The notes below the pieces were generated by a model. It was not told the DNA's origin and did not search any database. It was given only the letters and a program-made list of their open reading frames with translations. 64,000 bases of DNA from Takakia lepidozioides (lineage: Eukaryota > Streptophyta > Takakiopsida > Takakiales > Takakiaceae). Positions 1 through 10,371 of the stretch are shown here, one piece after another. The stretch spans positions 68,386,001-68,450,000 of the forward strand of contig CM060733.1 in the NCBI GenBank assembly GCA_030704615.1, in the 5' to 3' direction. Position numbers and translations under genes: made by a program. Position 1 is the stretch's first letter. Every line of letters starts with the position of its first letter.

Positions 1-3
1 GGC

Positions 4-1513
4 TTGAATACAACATTCCGAAATAGGTTCAGGACAAGTAAAACTGAGGATGAAGTGTATGGAAGTTTACAACAGTTAAAGCAAAAGAAGCATGAAACTG
101 TTGAGGAGTATATGGAAAAGATGGAATTGTTGATGAAAAAGCTGGCTGCTGTACCAGCACCAGGTTTACAGAAGACTTGGTTTGTGAGTGGACTAAGACC
201 AGAGTTGCAAAAGAAAGTGGATATGTTACCCCATAATACAGTGGAGGAGGCATTTGAAACAGCGAACAGAATTGAGCAATTGGGAATGCTCAGGAGAGAG
301 AAAAAGGATGATGAGGACTCTGAGGATGAGTCAGATGAGGAAGAAGAGCAAGAGCTGAAAAGGAAGAGTAAGAGGAAGGAGAAGTTGAAGAGGGATAACT
401 ATGAGAAAAGATTAGAAGAAATCTTGAAGAAGTATGCCACAGAGGCTGCAACACATTGGAGGAAGGGTGTTTGGTGTGCAAAGTGCCAGAATGAAGGCCA
501 TACCACCACTGAATGCCACATGAAGGAGAAACATTGTACTATCTGTAAAATGGATAACCATTCTACTGAGAATTGTTACTACAACAGAAGGACAGCAGCT
601 AGAGAACCTAGGCAAGTAAGGGTGCATCAAGTGCAGCCCCAGCCAAGAAGAAACAGTGATCAGGACCACTATGGTAGGCCTGGTGGTTATAACAATGGCA
701 TGGAAGGGAGAGGTAATCCAAGAGGGAATTACCAAGGAAATTCCAGAGGCAACTATCAGGGTAATCCAAGGGGGAATTACCAGCCAGGGAATCAGGATTA
801 CAGAAACAATTCCAGAACAGACCAAGGGCGAGGACCTAATGGGAAGAACTGTGTTACTATTGTAATCAGGCAGGCCATCGCAAGGCAGCCTGTCCATTCT
901 GGATCAGACACCAGAATGAGATGAGAGCTCCTGTGAATGAGGGCCAGTGGTGGCAGCTCACATGGTTAGGCCATGTGTTGTACCAGAAGTAAGTACAATG
1001 ATAGTAACAAGAAGCAAAGCCAAACTAATACCTCCAGTAGATGAGGAAGATGATGATAATGAAGATGGCAGTGATGTGCCTGAAGATGATGAGGCTTGGA
1101 GAGATGAGAAGGAACTGCACAAGGAAGTGGCAGATACCATAAGGGAAATGCAGAAGAGTACTGATATTCCTATGGCAGATTCCTCTGATTCTGAAAGAGA
1201 AGAGGAAGTGAGTGAGGATGAAGGGAAGAAAGAAGCTGCAGACATGCAGAGTAATGAAGGGACTTTGGCTGAAGTAATATGCCAGTCCAAAGCGGAGATT
1301 ACCATTGGACAGCTATTGGCTGTGGCACCTTATTGTAGACACAGGCTGTATCAAGCAATCAATCGAATTGCCCATGTGACAGGGAACACAGACCTGAACA
1401 GCAAGGTGACCAGTTATAATGTGAAGCCGGAAGGGCGAGAAACAGTCATGGACTTTGATGATTCTATGCCAGTAATCCAATTGAGAATTGGAAGCACAGA
1501 ACTAACTGACTGA
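4..1513 (+). pseudogene. gag polyprotein of element A (broken)
   Basis: Structural capsid-like protein of the retrotransposon. Residues 1-95 of the visible frame are the end of the retrotransposon gag domain (EEYMEKMELLMKKL region). A long acidic/basic charged segment follows, then two CCHC-type zinc knuckles (WCAKCQNEGHTTTEC, and HCTICKMDNHSTENC) and a Gly/Asn/Arg-rich tract with repeats of the RGNYQGN type that probably binds RNA. Near 841 one base is missing relative to element B, so the third knuckle (CYYCNQ..GHRKAAC in B) is read out of frame and the frame stops at 922-924. The gag C-terminus continues in another frame at 947-1513 with a strongly acidic stretch. The true start lies left of the window. 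Confidence 0.85.
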
Positions 1514-1911
1514 TAGATGGAGGCTCTGGAGTGAATATCATGACAGACCAATTAAGGCAGAAGCTTGGTCTAAGTAACATGAAACCAGCCCCATTTACAG
1601 TAACAATGGCAGATCAAAGAAGTGTACAGCCATTGGGATTGATAAGAGGAGTTAAGATACAGATTCAAAAGATGATCTTTATGATCACAGTAACTGTGTT
1701 GAAAATGGATGAAGTCATGGAAGCTTACTCCTTATTGTTGGGACGTCCGTGGCTGAAACAGGCCAGGGTATTCCATGACTGGAATTCCCAGTTACTAACT
1801 GTGCATGATGGGATGCACAAGATACAAATTACCACTAAGAAATCTAGTAGATTACCTGCTACGAGAAGACCTCGAGGGGTCAGGGAGTATGACTGGAGGG
1901 GAAGGACTTGA
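1425..1911 (+). pseudogene. retropepsin-like protease of element A (broken)
   Basis: Aspartic protease segment that would mature the polyprotein. The catalytic-loop region reads LIDGGSGVNIM, an unusual DGG in place of DTG/DSG, and is shared with element B (58266-59235), so it is a family trait and not new damage. The downstream hydrophobic LLLGRPWL motif is the expected protease flap/helix region. Relative to element B, four bases are missing near 1510, which ends the upstream frame with a premature stop at 1511-1513. The remainder is open at 1531-1911. Confidence 0.75.
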
Positions 1912-3640
1912 TGAGGAGCAGGAAGCTACCCTGTTCGCTGCACACCCAGAGTGGGAGCAGGTTGCAGAGATGCAGCTGGAAGGCCTAAGTTGTTTAAAAG
2001 GTATCTGCTGTGGTGTAGTGACAGCAACACCAATTGAGGGTGAAACAAGCAGTTACCCACCACATTTCTATGAAGAAAGAGAGGGAGAAATGGAAATCCT
2101 AGAGGAACCAGCCACTGTGAGTTTACAGGATGAAGTGGTGACTGGTTGGACAATCACAGCTGATGAGCAGGTGAGAGAAGTGAATGTGGGAACTGAAGAG
2201 GAACCGAGGATGGTGAAGGTAGGGGCTGATTTGGAGCCAGAATTCTTTGAGGAAGCTAAGAGTTTGTTCATCAAATACAGAGATGTATTTGCTTGGAGCT
2301 ACGAGGATCTAAAAGGGATACCACCTGAGATCTGTCAGCATAAGATTGAACTGGAACCAGGGTCAGTACCAATCAAACAGGCAAGGTACAGAATGAATCC
2401 CAACTATGCACAGAAGGTTGGAGAAGAGATCAAGAAGTTGGCTGAGGCTAAGTTTATATACCCGATAGAGTATACAACTTGGTTGTCACCCATTGTGATA
2501 GTTCCCAAGAAGAATGGTAAACTGAGAGTTTGTGTGAACTATAAGAAGTTGAATGCTTGCACGAAGAAAGATCCTTTTCCCTTGCCATTCACAGAAGCGG
2601 TATTGGACACTGTGGCAGGCCATGAGATGTACTCATTCATGGATGGCTTCAGTGGTTATAATCAAGTGCAAGTGGCAGTGGCAGAAGAAGACCAGGGAAA
2701 GACAGCTTTCATCACAGACTGGGGTGCTTATGCATACAAAGTCATGCCTTTTGGACTTTGTAATGCACCAGCAACCTTTCAGAGAGTGATAAGTGAATCT
2801 TTTCATGAGTATCTGGATGATTTCATGCAGGTGTTCTTGGATGATTTCAGTGTGTACAGCTCTAAGAATGAGCACTTGCATAAATTGGAGTTATGTTTGG
2901 CCAGATGCAGGATGAGAGGTCTGGGCCTGAATCCAGAGAAGTGTACTTTCTGTGTGAACTCAGGGGTGCTTTTGGGACACATTGTGTGTAAAAGGGGACT
3001 TCTTGTGGATCCCAGGAAGACAGAGGCCATTAAAGCCTCTCCACCACCAGTAAATGTTAAAAGTCTAAGGAGATTCCTTGGACAAACCAGTTATTACAGA
3101 AGATTTGTCAAAAGGTATGCACAGATAGCAGCACCATTGAGCAAGCTTCTGAAGAAAGATGCAGTGTTTGCATGGACAGCTGAATGTCAACAGGCTTTTG
3201 AGGAACTTACATTGTCAGTAACAACTACACCTGTGCTGATTAACCCTCACTGGCATGTAGTATTTCATGTTCACTGTGATGCCTCAGGGGAAGCGTTGGG
3301 AGCAGTGTTAGCCCAAAATGAAAAATATATTCATTCAACTGTGTACTATGCTAGTAGGTTGATGAACAGTGCTGAAAGGAACTATAGCACAACTGAAAGA
3401 GAAGCACTGGCAATGATTTATGCAGTCAAGAAATTCAGGCATTACCTATTGGAAGAAAGTTTATGTTTTATGTGGATCACCAGGCTCTGATATATCTGGT
3501 GAACAAACCTTTGATAAGTGGAAGATAGCAAGGTGGTTAATAATCTTGCACGAGTTTGAGTTCGAAGTTGTTTACAAGCCTGGCCATTTGCATCTTGTGG
3601 CAGATCATTTGTCACGCCTAACAACAGGAGAGCTGGCCAC
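1805..3640 (+). pseudogene. reverse transcriptase-RNase H of element A
   Basis: The long open frame 1805-3490 holds an almost complete RT followed by RNase H. Visible RT blocks: PIVIVPKKNGKLRVCVNYKK, the LNACTKKDPFPLPF block, FMDGFSGYNQV, MPFGLCNAPATFQR, and the catalytic block FLDDFSVYSS (FLDD in the YxDD position). The connection/RNase H part has VHCDASGEALGAVLAQ (catalytic D), YYASRLMNSAERNYSTTEREALA (catalytic E region) and the final VDHQALIYL block. At about 3470 a frameshift moves the frame, so the last RNase H motif (HLVADHLSRL) is read in the frame open at 3420-4121. Function: copying element RNA into DNA in the cytoplasmic particle. Not functional as it stands. Confidence 0.9.
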
Positions 3641-4960
3641 AGGAGTAGACGACCAATTACCTGATGCGAGTTTATTTGCAATGGAGGTGCAGGGAAGTGC
3701 AGATGAATGGTTAGATTGGCAGTGGCCAATCAGATACTACCTTACTCATGGTCAGTGCCCACCTAGTTATGGTAAGGAGCAGAGGAAGAGAATCGTTATC
3801 AAGGCTTTACCTTATACTATGGTAGGGGGCAGAATGTATAAGCTAGGACCTGATGGAGTACTTAAACGATGCTTGTACCACCATGAAGTAAATAAAGTTT
3901 TGGAGGAAGTTCATAAAGGAGTGGCTGGAGGTCATTTTGGAGAAGAGACTACCAGTAGGAAAATACTACTTGCAGGTTACTGGTGGCCTACTTTGTTCAA
4001 AGATGTACACAAGTATTGTCAGAGTTGTGATGAGTGTCAGAGGCTAGGACCTTTGCAGAGATTGGGAAGATGGCTTTGCATCCTACGATGCCTACTGAAC
4101 CATTTCAGAAATGGGGACTAGACTTTGTTGGACCAATTAACCCACCAGCCAAGAACACACAGAACAAGTACATAATTACAGCCACTGATTATACTACGAA
4201 GTGGGTGGAAGCTAAAGCTCTGAGGGACAACACAGCCAAGTCCACAGCAAGGTTCTTGTATGAGAACATACTTACATGATTTGGCTGTCCCCTGGAATTT
4301 ATCAGTGACCAGGGAAGTCACTTCATTAATGGACCATTGAACTATTGACTAAGGAGTTCATGATTGTGCATAGGAAGAGTACAACATATTACCCACAGGT
4401 AATGGGCAGGCAGAGGCTACCAACAAAATACTAGTACTATCTTGGCTAAGATAGTCATGCAAACAGAACGGATTGGGATACAAAGCTGCTGACAGCTTGT
4501 GGTCATACAAGACTTCATATAGTCACCACTAAGTATACACCATTCCAATTAGTTTATGGTATGGAAGCTTTACTTCCAGTGGATTCTTGTTACCTACCAT
4601 GAGAACTGAATGGGAGGAGAATGGAATTGGAAGATTCAATTAAGGTTCATGAAACATGACTTATACCATGTGGAAGAATACGTGCTGATGCAGCTGATAA
4701 CATGACAGAATTATATGAAGAGAAGGAACATTTGATGAAGGTAATTAAAGACTTTTAGACGGGAGATTTGGTTCTGTGGTGCAGAAGAAGGGGAAGATTA
4801 AAGCTTCTAAGCTTAAATCACCATGTCAAGGACCTTATGTTATACAAAAGATTATGATAACACACCGTCTATGTTACAAACCATTAACAAGAAATGCTGG
4901 AAAGAGTCAATGCCAATAAGTTGAAGGGGTACAGTGGTATCCATGTACAACCATTGCAGC
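3640..4960 (+). pseudogene. integrase of element A (broken)
   Basis: The zinc-binding HHCC domain is visible at about 3905-4040 (H..GVAGGHFGEETTSRKI, then CQSCDEC). The catalytic core is in another frame: GLDFVGPI with the first catalytic Asp at about 4120-4140, [10 protein letters not shown], then a TGA stop at 4277-4279, then FISDQGSHF with the second Asp. The region of the catalytic Glu (4385-4440) is scrambled by small indels. A C-terminal segment resembling GDLVLW...KLKSPCQGPYVI is at 4750-4850 and the last traces (ERVNANKLKGYSG) are at 4896-4935. Several frameshifts and stops make it dead. Confidence 0.8.
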
Positions 4961-5006
4961 ACGATTTGCATGTTGAAACGCAAAAACAGTCACGGGCTGC
5001 GCCAGT

Positions 5007-5762
5007 TGTCGCGGCCCTGGCCTTGAGGGCAGGGGGGTCGGGACACAAATGGGCTGCCCCTGTGGTGGGGCAGTGGCAAGCGATAGTATGGGGGCTGAAG
5101 CCCCTTGAGTGCCCAAGGCACTCAAGGAGGCGGAGGCGCTCACTAGGTGGAGCCCCGCACACCGGGTTGCGGTGGGGGGGGTTCCACAAGGTGGTGGTGG
5201 TAGCTAGCGGGACTTAGTGGGGGTGGCATAGGACTCACCCTCCTGGGGCGGAGACCTCGTGGTGGTAGTCGTGTGGAGTCTTGTGACTCATCCGGTCCAT
5301 AGGGGGGCCTGTTGTGGGTGGTCCAAGACTCTCACCTCGACTCCTCACCGGAGTTGAGGGGTTTTGTTGAGAGTCGCGGTGTTCGTGGTGGTTCGCCATA
5401 ACATAAAATGGCATGTTTGTTTGTGAAACCCCCACGGATAGCTACAGAAGTATATATATGGAGTATAACCCCGAGAACGTTGCAAGCCCGTTGGTGACCA
5501 AAAACTAGTGAGTAAGCAGCGAGCCCGGAAAGCAAACCAAGAGTGGGGAGCTGTTCCGGACTGCCAACTACCAAAGGGAATTCCGCTGGTTCCAAATCGT
5601 TGGAGGGTGTTCTTGGGAGATCAAAGGGAACCTTATGCCCCTGTGTATCAGGCACCGAAGCTCCACAAGTTGGCCCGGCGGCCAGTTTGGAGTTTAGGCC
5701 GCGCGCATCAAGCGAGCGACTATGACTTGAGGGGGGAGCTCACCGACGGAGTGGGCGCGACA
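5007..5762 (+). mobile_element. R1-family LTR, solo copy
   Basis: Starts TGTCGCGGCC and ends GTGGGCGCGACA, the same ends as the LTRs of the R1 retrotransposon at 37629-42661. It is about 756 bp long. No internal region follows, so it looks like a solo LTR left by LTR-LTR recombination. Flanks share CAGT (before 5007 and after 5762), a possible short target-site duplication. It contains the family's inverted pair around CTTGAGTGCC/GGCACTCAAG near 5103-5125 and the TATATATG stretch near 5450, which could be the promoter TATA region. It interrupts the area downstream of the element A integrase. Confidence 0.85.
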
Positions 5763-6430
5763 CAGTGATACCAACGGAGTATGGAGCACCTTGTCGCTAA
5801 GCCGAGCGTATATACCAGTGCGGAAGTACAGGTGTTCGCGTAGCTATCATAGCCCATCACAGCATGACAGCATCACAACAACAGCTCACCACAGCACACA
5901 TCAAACATCGTGACACACACGCAATCATAGCCCATCACAGCGTGACACCACCTATCCACAAACCAATGCCCTCACCAATCCGCGTCACCCAGCCTATCAC
6001 ACACCCACATCCCCACGCACATTGCCCCCCACAGCCTGTCACAGCCCAACATAGCCCATGCAGGTTCACAGTCCATAGGGTCAGTGACAGGTGGACGCGA
6101 ATTAACGTTAGAAAAGTGGCCATCAAGTGAAGAAAAAGTTTGGAAGTCAAACTTGGAGAATGTGCCACGCGGAGAGGGGAAGTCGGGGGCATGTTTAGAA
6201 ACGGACACGTGGCCACTAAGGCGAAGCACACCGCACTGCATCGATTGCAAAAGTGGGTTTCATCATGCAAGAGGACAAATAGGGCCGTCAAAGTACCTAC
6301 CTACCCGGTACAACAGCTAATACTAATTGTGGGCCCATTAATGCATTCAGTGTAAGGGTAACGGAACCCTTTTCGAGTACAGAAAAGGGAAACCCATGTG
6401 CTGTCCTACTGGACATTCCAGGTGGGAATT
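5763..6430. other. unassigned, partly CACAG-rich sequence
   Basis: No convincing gene. 5850-6060 is rich in irregular CACAGC/ATCACAG words, loosely like the CACAG tandem tract inside the Athila-like LTRs, so it may be an eroded LTR or spacer of element A. 6060-6430 shows nothing I recognise. Confidence 0.4.
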
Positions 6431-6444
6431 TCCATGGGGGGCTG

Positions 6445-6487
6445 CTATTTCATGAGCCATGAGCCATGAGCGGCATGAGCCATGAGC
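6445..6487 (+). repeat. left terminal inverted repeat candidate of TE1
   Basis: CTATTTCATGAGC followed by four tandem CATGAGC-type words. Further CATGAGC copies lie at about 6511. The reverse complement of this pattern is at 20816-20879. Confidence 0.55.
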
Positions 6488-6899
6488 AGAGTCGTAAGTG
6501 TGGAAAAAAACATGAGCAGCACTATTTTCCGGAAATGAGTGTCCGCGGGAATAGGGTTTAGGGTGCCACGGTCATAGGGGGAGAAGGACCTCCCGATGAA
6601 GGAGGTTCGGCAATGTTATTTAGAATTATATATTGAAAGGCAATGTTTCGCGAATGGTAGGGTGGTACTGCTCTGTACAATGGGGGCCCATTTCAGCCTA
6701 CCAGCCACTTGCAAAATCCACCCACACTCCCAATCCCAAACGAAATGAGCAATGACGCATTCTCGGAACGATGGACACAAAATAGAATAAAAAGAGGGCA
6801 CAATGAGGTTTTTATTGATCCACATGAATTGCATTTGAAGCACGTCTACTGTGCTGATTGTGCAATCAAATCTTTAGCCCTGTGCCTACTGAATACAAG

Positions 6900-7730
6900 T
6901 CACGTTGTCAATGGGACTTCGACTGCTCTCAGAACTAGCTCATGAGTCATGGGGCTCCTCCAGGTAAAGTCGATTGCAGCCGTTGTACCGCCCCTAGTGA
7001 TGTTCACCACAATGTCCTGCCCTTCAATCATACCACCATCGAATATGGAAATCTTCACGTTTTCGTCGTCCACACCAATGCGAATGTCCCCATACAATGG
7101 AGAAGAGGAGCGCACTCCTTCAGGAGAATAGGTCTCTCCGATGGAGTCCACCCACGTCCAGTGGCAGCAGTTCCACCGCAACAGCATAGCAGTGCGCCTT
7201 CTTCTGCATGGGTGACCGTCGTAGCTGGGAAAATCGGAATCGAGGATGCGCAGGAGCCACGGACTCCTCAGACCAAGATCGTCACCCCGCTCGAAGGCGT
7301 AGTGGCCTAGGATATACTCAAAAGCCACCAATGTTTCCACAATCGAACCAGTATCTTCTCTGTAATCTGTGTACCAGATAACAATGTCTCCCGATGTGGC
7401 CGAATACATTGCATAATCGATGCCTCCAAATGGGCAGTCGTCCCGGTTCCGGAAGCACGGCATCCTTGCAAAGGAGGACCTGAGGACGACTTGGATGCCG
7501 ATGACCTTGCGGACAGCTACGAAGCCCTTAGATTTTGGAAATGATGCGAAGCGGAAGAGCAGTCCGGCCTCCAATAATGGAGCATCTGGGTCCCACGTAC
7601 CCACCGACGGAGGTGGAACGTATTCATCACGCCAGCGGTGGATGAACCCATACATCTTTCTCATCAACAAGTTATAGTTTGAGATCTGCCACCGAAGTCC
7701 ATCCCCCCGGATGGAAATTCGGCGCCGCAT
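6900..7730 (-). CDS. unknown TE1 protein, copy 1 (ORF-A1)
   Basis: Open frame of 276 codons. I recognise no domain. It is clearly homologous to the plus-strand frame at 7900-8588 and to the tail at 36130-36296. Shared motifs: RMPC..N..DCP..G.DYAM, SGDI(V/I)VW, YI/LEGHY.FERG, a Trp/Cys-rich block LRWNCCHWT, PLYGDIR, then DGG(M/I)I.G.DIVV and a C-terminal SHELV.R..EVP. The predicted ATG at 7730 lies inside a degenerate copy of the TE1 palindrome, so the true start is probably downstream (for instance the Met of MRKMYGF) or in an upstream exon. Recurrence beside composite-element transposase genes (here and at 36.1 kb) suggests a component of the mobile element. Function unknown. Confidence 0.6.
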   Translation of the reverse strand: MRRRISIRGDGLRWQISNYNLLMRKMYGFIHRWRDEYVPPPSVGTWDPDAPLLEAGLLFRFASFPKSKGFVAVRKVIGIQVVLRSSFARMPCFRNRDDCPFGGIDYAMYSATSGDIVIWYTDYREDTGSIVETLVAFEYILGHYAFERGDDLGLRSPWLLRILDSDFPSYDGHPCRRRRTAMLLRWNCCHWTWVDSIGETYSPEGVRSSSPLYGDIRIGVDDENVKISIFDGGMIEGQDIVVNITRGGTTAAIDFTWRSPMTHELVLRAVEVPLTT

Positions 7731-7899
7731 TTACATCGAAGAGGGGATGGACTTCGTCGTGTCCAGTGGCTATCGGCCCACCTGGCAGTGACTGCCCATA
7801 GTTTGCATGGCAGGGTAGGAAACTGAAACGGCTACATTCATGCAGCAGCCAATCTTCATCGGTCCAGGATCCTGTAGGGGGAAATTTAAATGTGCCCTG

Positions 7900-8588
7900 G
7901 AGTGTTTGTGAGGAATTGCAGCGTTAGCTTGAACTTTTTCCAGCCACCGCGCTGCTCCTCCTCCATCCGGGAGCTGCTGTCATTGAGCGTACTCCGCTAC
8001 TCTTTTTCAAGGATGCCGTGCCGCCGAAATCCAGCCGACTGCCCTTATCATGGCCACGATTATGCTATGTTCAAACCAGAATCAGGAGACATCATTGTCT
8101 GGCTCTCTGTTTTCACAGACGCTGCTGGAATCAAGCAAGAGTCTTTGCGCGCAATGGAGTATCTGGAGGGCTATTACCGCTTTGAGCGAGGTGAGGGCGA
8201 GGGTCAATGCGGTCCGTGGGTCCTGAAAATTGTTGACCTCGATATACCAAGCTGGAAAGGGATGCCGGACAGATCACGCACGGCCTCGCTTTGGCGCTGG
8301 AACTGCTGCCAGTGGACCAGGGAGGACGGCACCGGGGAAAACTATATACGTGCAGATCACTCCGCTCTTCCAGTGTATGGAGACATTCGGCTGAGTTGCG
8401 AAGACGAATCGCACGGGCACATGAGGCCCAGTGACCTTGTCAATGTATGATGGTGGTATCATTGATGGACATGACATTGTCGTCGGCTCCAGCAAGGGCA
8501 GCAGAACGACCGAATTGCAGTTTACCTCGAGGTGCCGCAGCAGTGATGAGCTTGTTTTGAGGGGTATCGAAGTTCCGTCGACTTGGTG
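7900..8588 (+). pseudogene. unknown TE1 protein, copy 2 (ORF-A2), frameshifted
   Basis: Divergent paralogue of ORF-A1, transcribed away from it with about 170 bp between the predicted starts. Homology begins near FSRMPCRRNPADCPYHGHDY (about 8000) and runs through SGDIIVWL, LEGYYRFERGEGEG, LWRWNCCQWT and PVYGDIRLS. Near 8425-8445 the frame is lost; the C-terminal part (YDGGIIDGHDIVVGSSKG ... GIEVPSTW, stop at 8586-8588) continues one frame over. The N-terminus before about 7980 does not match copy 1. Unknown function, probably inactive. Confidence 0.6.
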
Positions 8589-8844
8589 AAGCCCATGTAG
8601 AAGGAGGAAGGGCTTAGTTTTGTCTGCAGTTGGTAAATGTGAGACATCGTGTCCGATCAATAAACCCATCGTACCTCACTTCTGTATGATTGTGTTTCAT
8701 TCTGTTGAATAACTGTCGGAATTGGCCCACTGTTTACAATTTGATGTCTCATTTCTACAATTTGTCTGTCCGGATGAATATACCAGAGTAACCGGTATGA
8801 GAGTCATGTGTCAAGAATATACCAGAGTAACGCCATGTCGGCAT

Positions 8845-9680
8845 CGAAATGCGGCACCGCATTTCCATGTCGGACATTGGAATGCGGTGCCGCATTTCCA
8901 TGTCGGACATTGGAATGCGGTGCCGCATTTCCATGTCGGACATTGGAATGCGGTGCCGCATTTCCATGCCGACATGGAAATGTATGAACCGCATTTCAGT
9001 GTCGGACAATGGAATGCGGTGCATCATTTCCGTCCAGGTACACGAAATACCAACACGGGTCTATAAATTGGACAGACAACGAGGTTGGCATTGCAAATGC
9101 GGCGACGCATTTCCAGCTTGGCAATGGAAACTTCTTTTTGGACAAGGGAATGCGGTGCCGCATTTCCGTCCAACACTTCGAAAAGTGCACCCATTTCCGA
9201 CCAGCGCGATGGAATGCGTTACCGCATTTCCGTGAGAGGGTCTGCAAATGGACAAATTGCGATGTCCGTTCTGGAAATGCGGCGCCGCATTTCCATGTCC
9301 GTCATCGACTTTTTTTTTACAATGGAATGCGGTGCCAATTTTTGCTGATGGGCCTGCAGTTCGAACAACGACCATCCCCAATATGGAAATGCGGCACCGC
9401 ATTTCCAATTCCGCCATCTCGACCTCCTTGTTCGACCTCCTTGTTCGACCTCTGTAAGCGTGGTGGCATCCATGCAATGAGCGGGAGAGCCAAAACTGGC
9501 GTGTGGACAAAGGAAATTTTGGAAATGCGGCACCGCATTTCCAATCGGCCGATTACTTTTTACTATGCCAACATTGAAATGGAAAATTTAGTCCCTCCCC
9601 TGTTTTGGAAATGCGGTGCCGCATTTCCAAAAGAGGTTTTTAGAGTTGCCAAAATTTTGGAAATGCGGTGCCCCATTTCT
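8845..9680. repeat. palindrome array 1 (family 1), downstream of the methyltransferase gene
   Basis: About 14 copies of a 21-22 bp palindrome: arms GGAAA / TTTCC around TGCGG-NN-CCGCA, where NN is mostly CG, TG, CA or TA. Starts include 8845, 8879, 8912, 8945, 9010, 9097, 9149, 9211, 9272, 9324, 9385, 9521, 9607 and 9659. Spacing is 33 bp for the first units, then mostly 52 or 61-62 bp. Several copies are degenerate (9010, 9324, 9659). The first four are embedded in a short tandem repeat with CATGTCGGACATT linkers. Confidence 0.9.
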
Positions 9681-9815
9681 GATTTTGGGAGCGTCGTGGT
9701 TTGGGCGATTGTGTGGCTGGAATGCACACTGGAGAGGGGTCACGAATGTCGGGAGAATTTCCTTTATATACTCTGGAAGAGAATTTACATTTACAGAGAC
9801 TTCATTAAAATTCTA

Positions 9816-10270
9816 TTAATCTTGAAAATCATCCGAATCCTCATCCTGTTCTAGACTGTCCTGCTCCGCCTCCACCCCCTCAGTGCCTTTCTCATCTCCA
9901 GCGGACTGCTCGTTGGCCAGGCTTTCGAAAATCCCATCTTCCCCTTGCGGAACTGTCCATCTCACCTCCGTTGGGTCGTCTTCCTCCCTGTCTGCGTCGC
10001 TCTCATCCGCTGAATCACATATGTACTTTCGTACCCGTCTACCTGTCTGAGCTGCTGCCAACTCTTTCCTCCCTAGCCCTCTCCAAAATCTGCTCTACTT
10101 TACTGGGATTCTCACTTCTTCTAATCGCTGTATTTGCGAGTTTAGCTGCATAACTAGGAAGGGAGTAGTCCCTCACCGGGCTCGTCATGAAGTCGGCCCT
10201 CGCAAAGAACGGGACATTCTTCCTGGCAGGAAGTGTAGGCCCTACATGTTTCGACCCGGACCCTGCAATC
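9816..10270 (-). other. possible alternative 3' exons of the ParB-methyltransferase gene
   Basis: At 10375 a consensus donor (GTGAGT) sits inside the last codons of the methyltransferase frame. Downstream on the minus strand are protein-like segments: 10270-10177 (IAGSGSKHVGPTLPARKNVP...), a short charged segment near 10120-10070 (ENPSKVEQILERAREE), and an acidic tail ending at TAA 9818-9816 (SADESDADREEDDPTEVRW ... DEDSDDFQD). These could be an extended acidic C-terminus by alternative splicing. I could not make all phases agree, so this is tentative. The simpler model stops at 10372. Confidence 0.35.
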
Positions 10271-10371
10271 CTGCACATGACAATCATCAACGAGACTAAT
10301 GAGAACCACAGTCGGGAAATTCGTTTGACAAAAATGACCCAGAAGGCTTTGCAAACTTACAATGTTTGCAC

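Larger units (their letters stand above)
1..4960 (+). mobile_element. Athila-like Ty3/gypsy element A, gag-pol half
   Basis: Internal region of an LTR retrotransposon, entering the window already inside gag. Domain order is gag, zinc knuckles, protease, reverse transcriptase, RNase H, integrase, all decayed. The RT has MPFGLCNAPATFQR and FLDDFSVYSS, the style of the Athila/Tat branch rather than the chromovirus style ([13 protein letters not shown]). Element B at 54189-60249 is a close copy and allows each lesion to be placed. The element appears to resume at 20904 with its post-pol ORF and to end with the LTR at 24829-25835, so about 16 kb of later insertions (solo LTR 5007-5762 and TE1) would sit inside it. 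That continuity is inference from order, strand and shared LTR family. Confidence 0.85.

Noticed and set aside
4884-5770. Several ORFs of 66-107 codons across the solo LTR (and at 37569-38515, 42087-42706, 46042-46743)
   Set aside because: They fall entirely inside R1-family LTRs and repeat with every LTR copy; they are non-coding.
8722-9854. Protein-coding frames full of ECGAAFP / MRHRIS repeats across the palindrome arrays (also 14461-16184 and 62311-63663)
   Set aside because: They are translations of the palindrome on both strands, with no codon bias or homology; the open frames arise from repeat composition.
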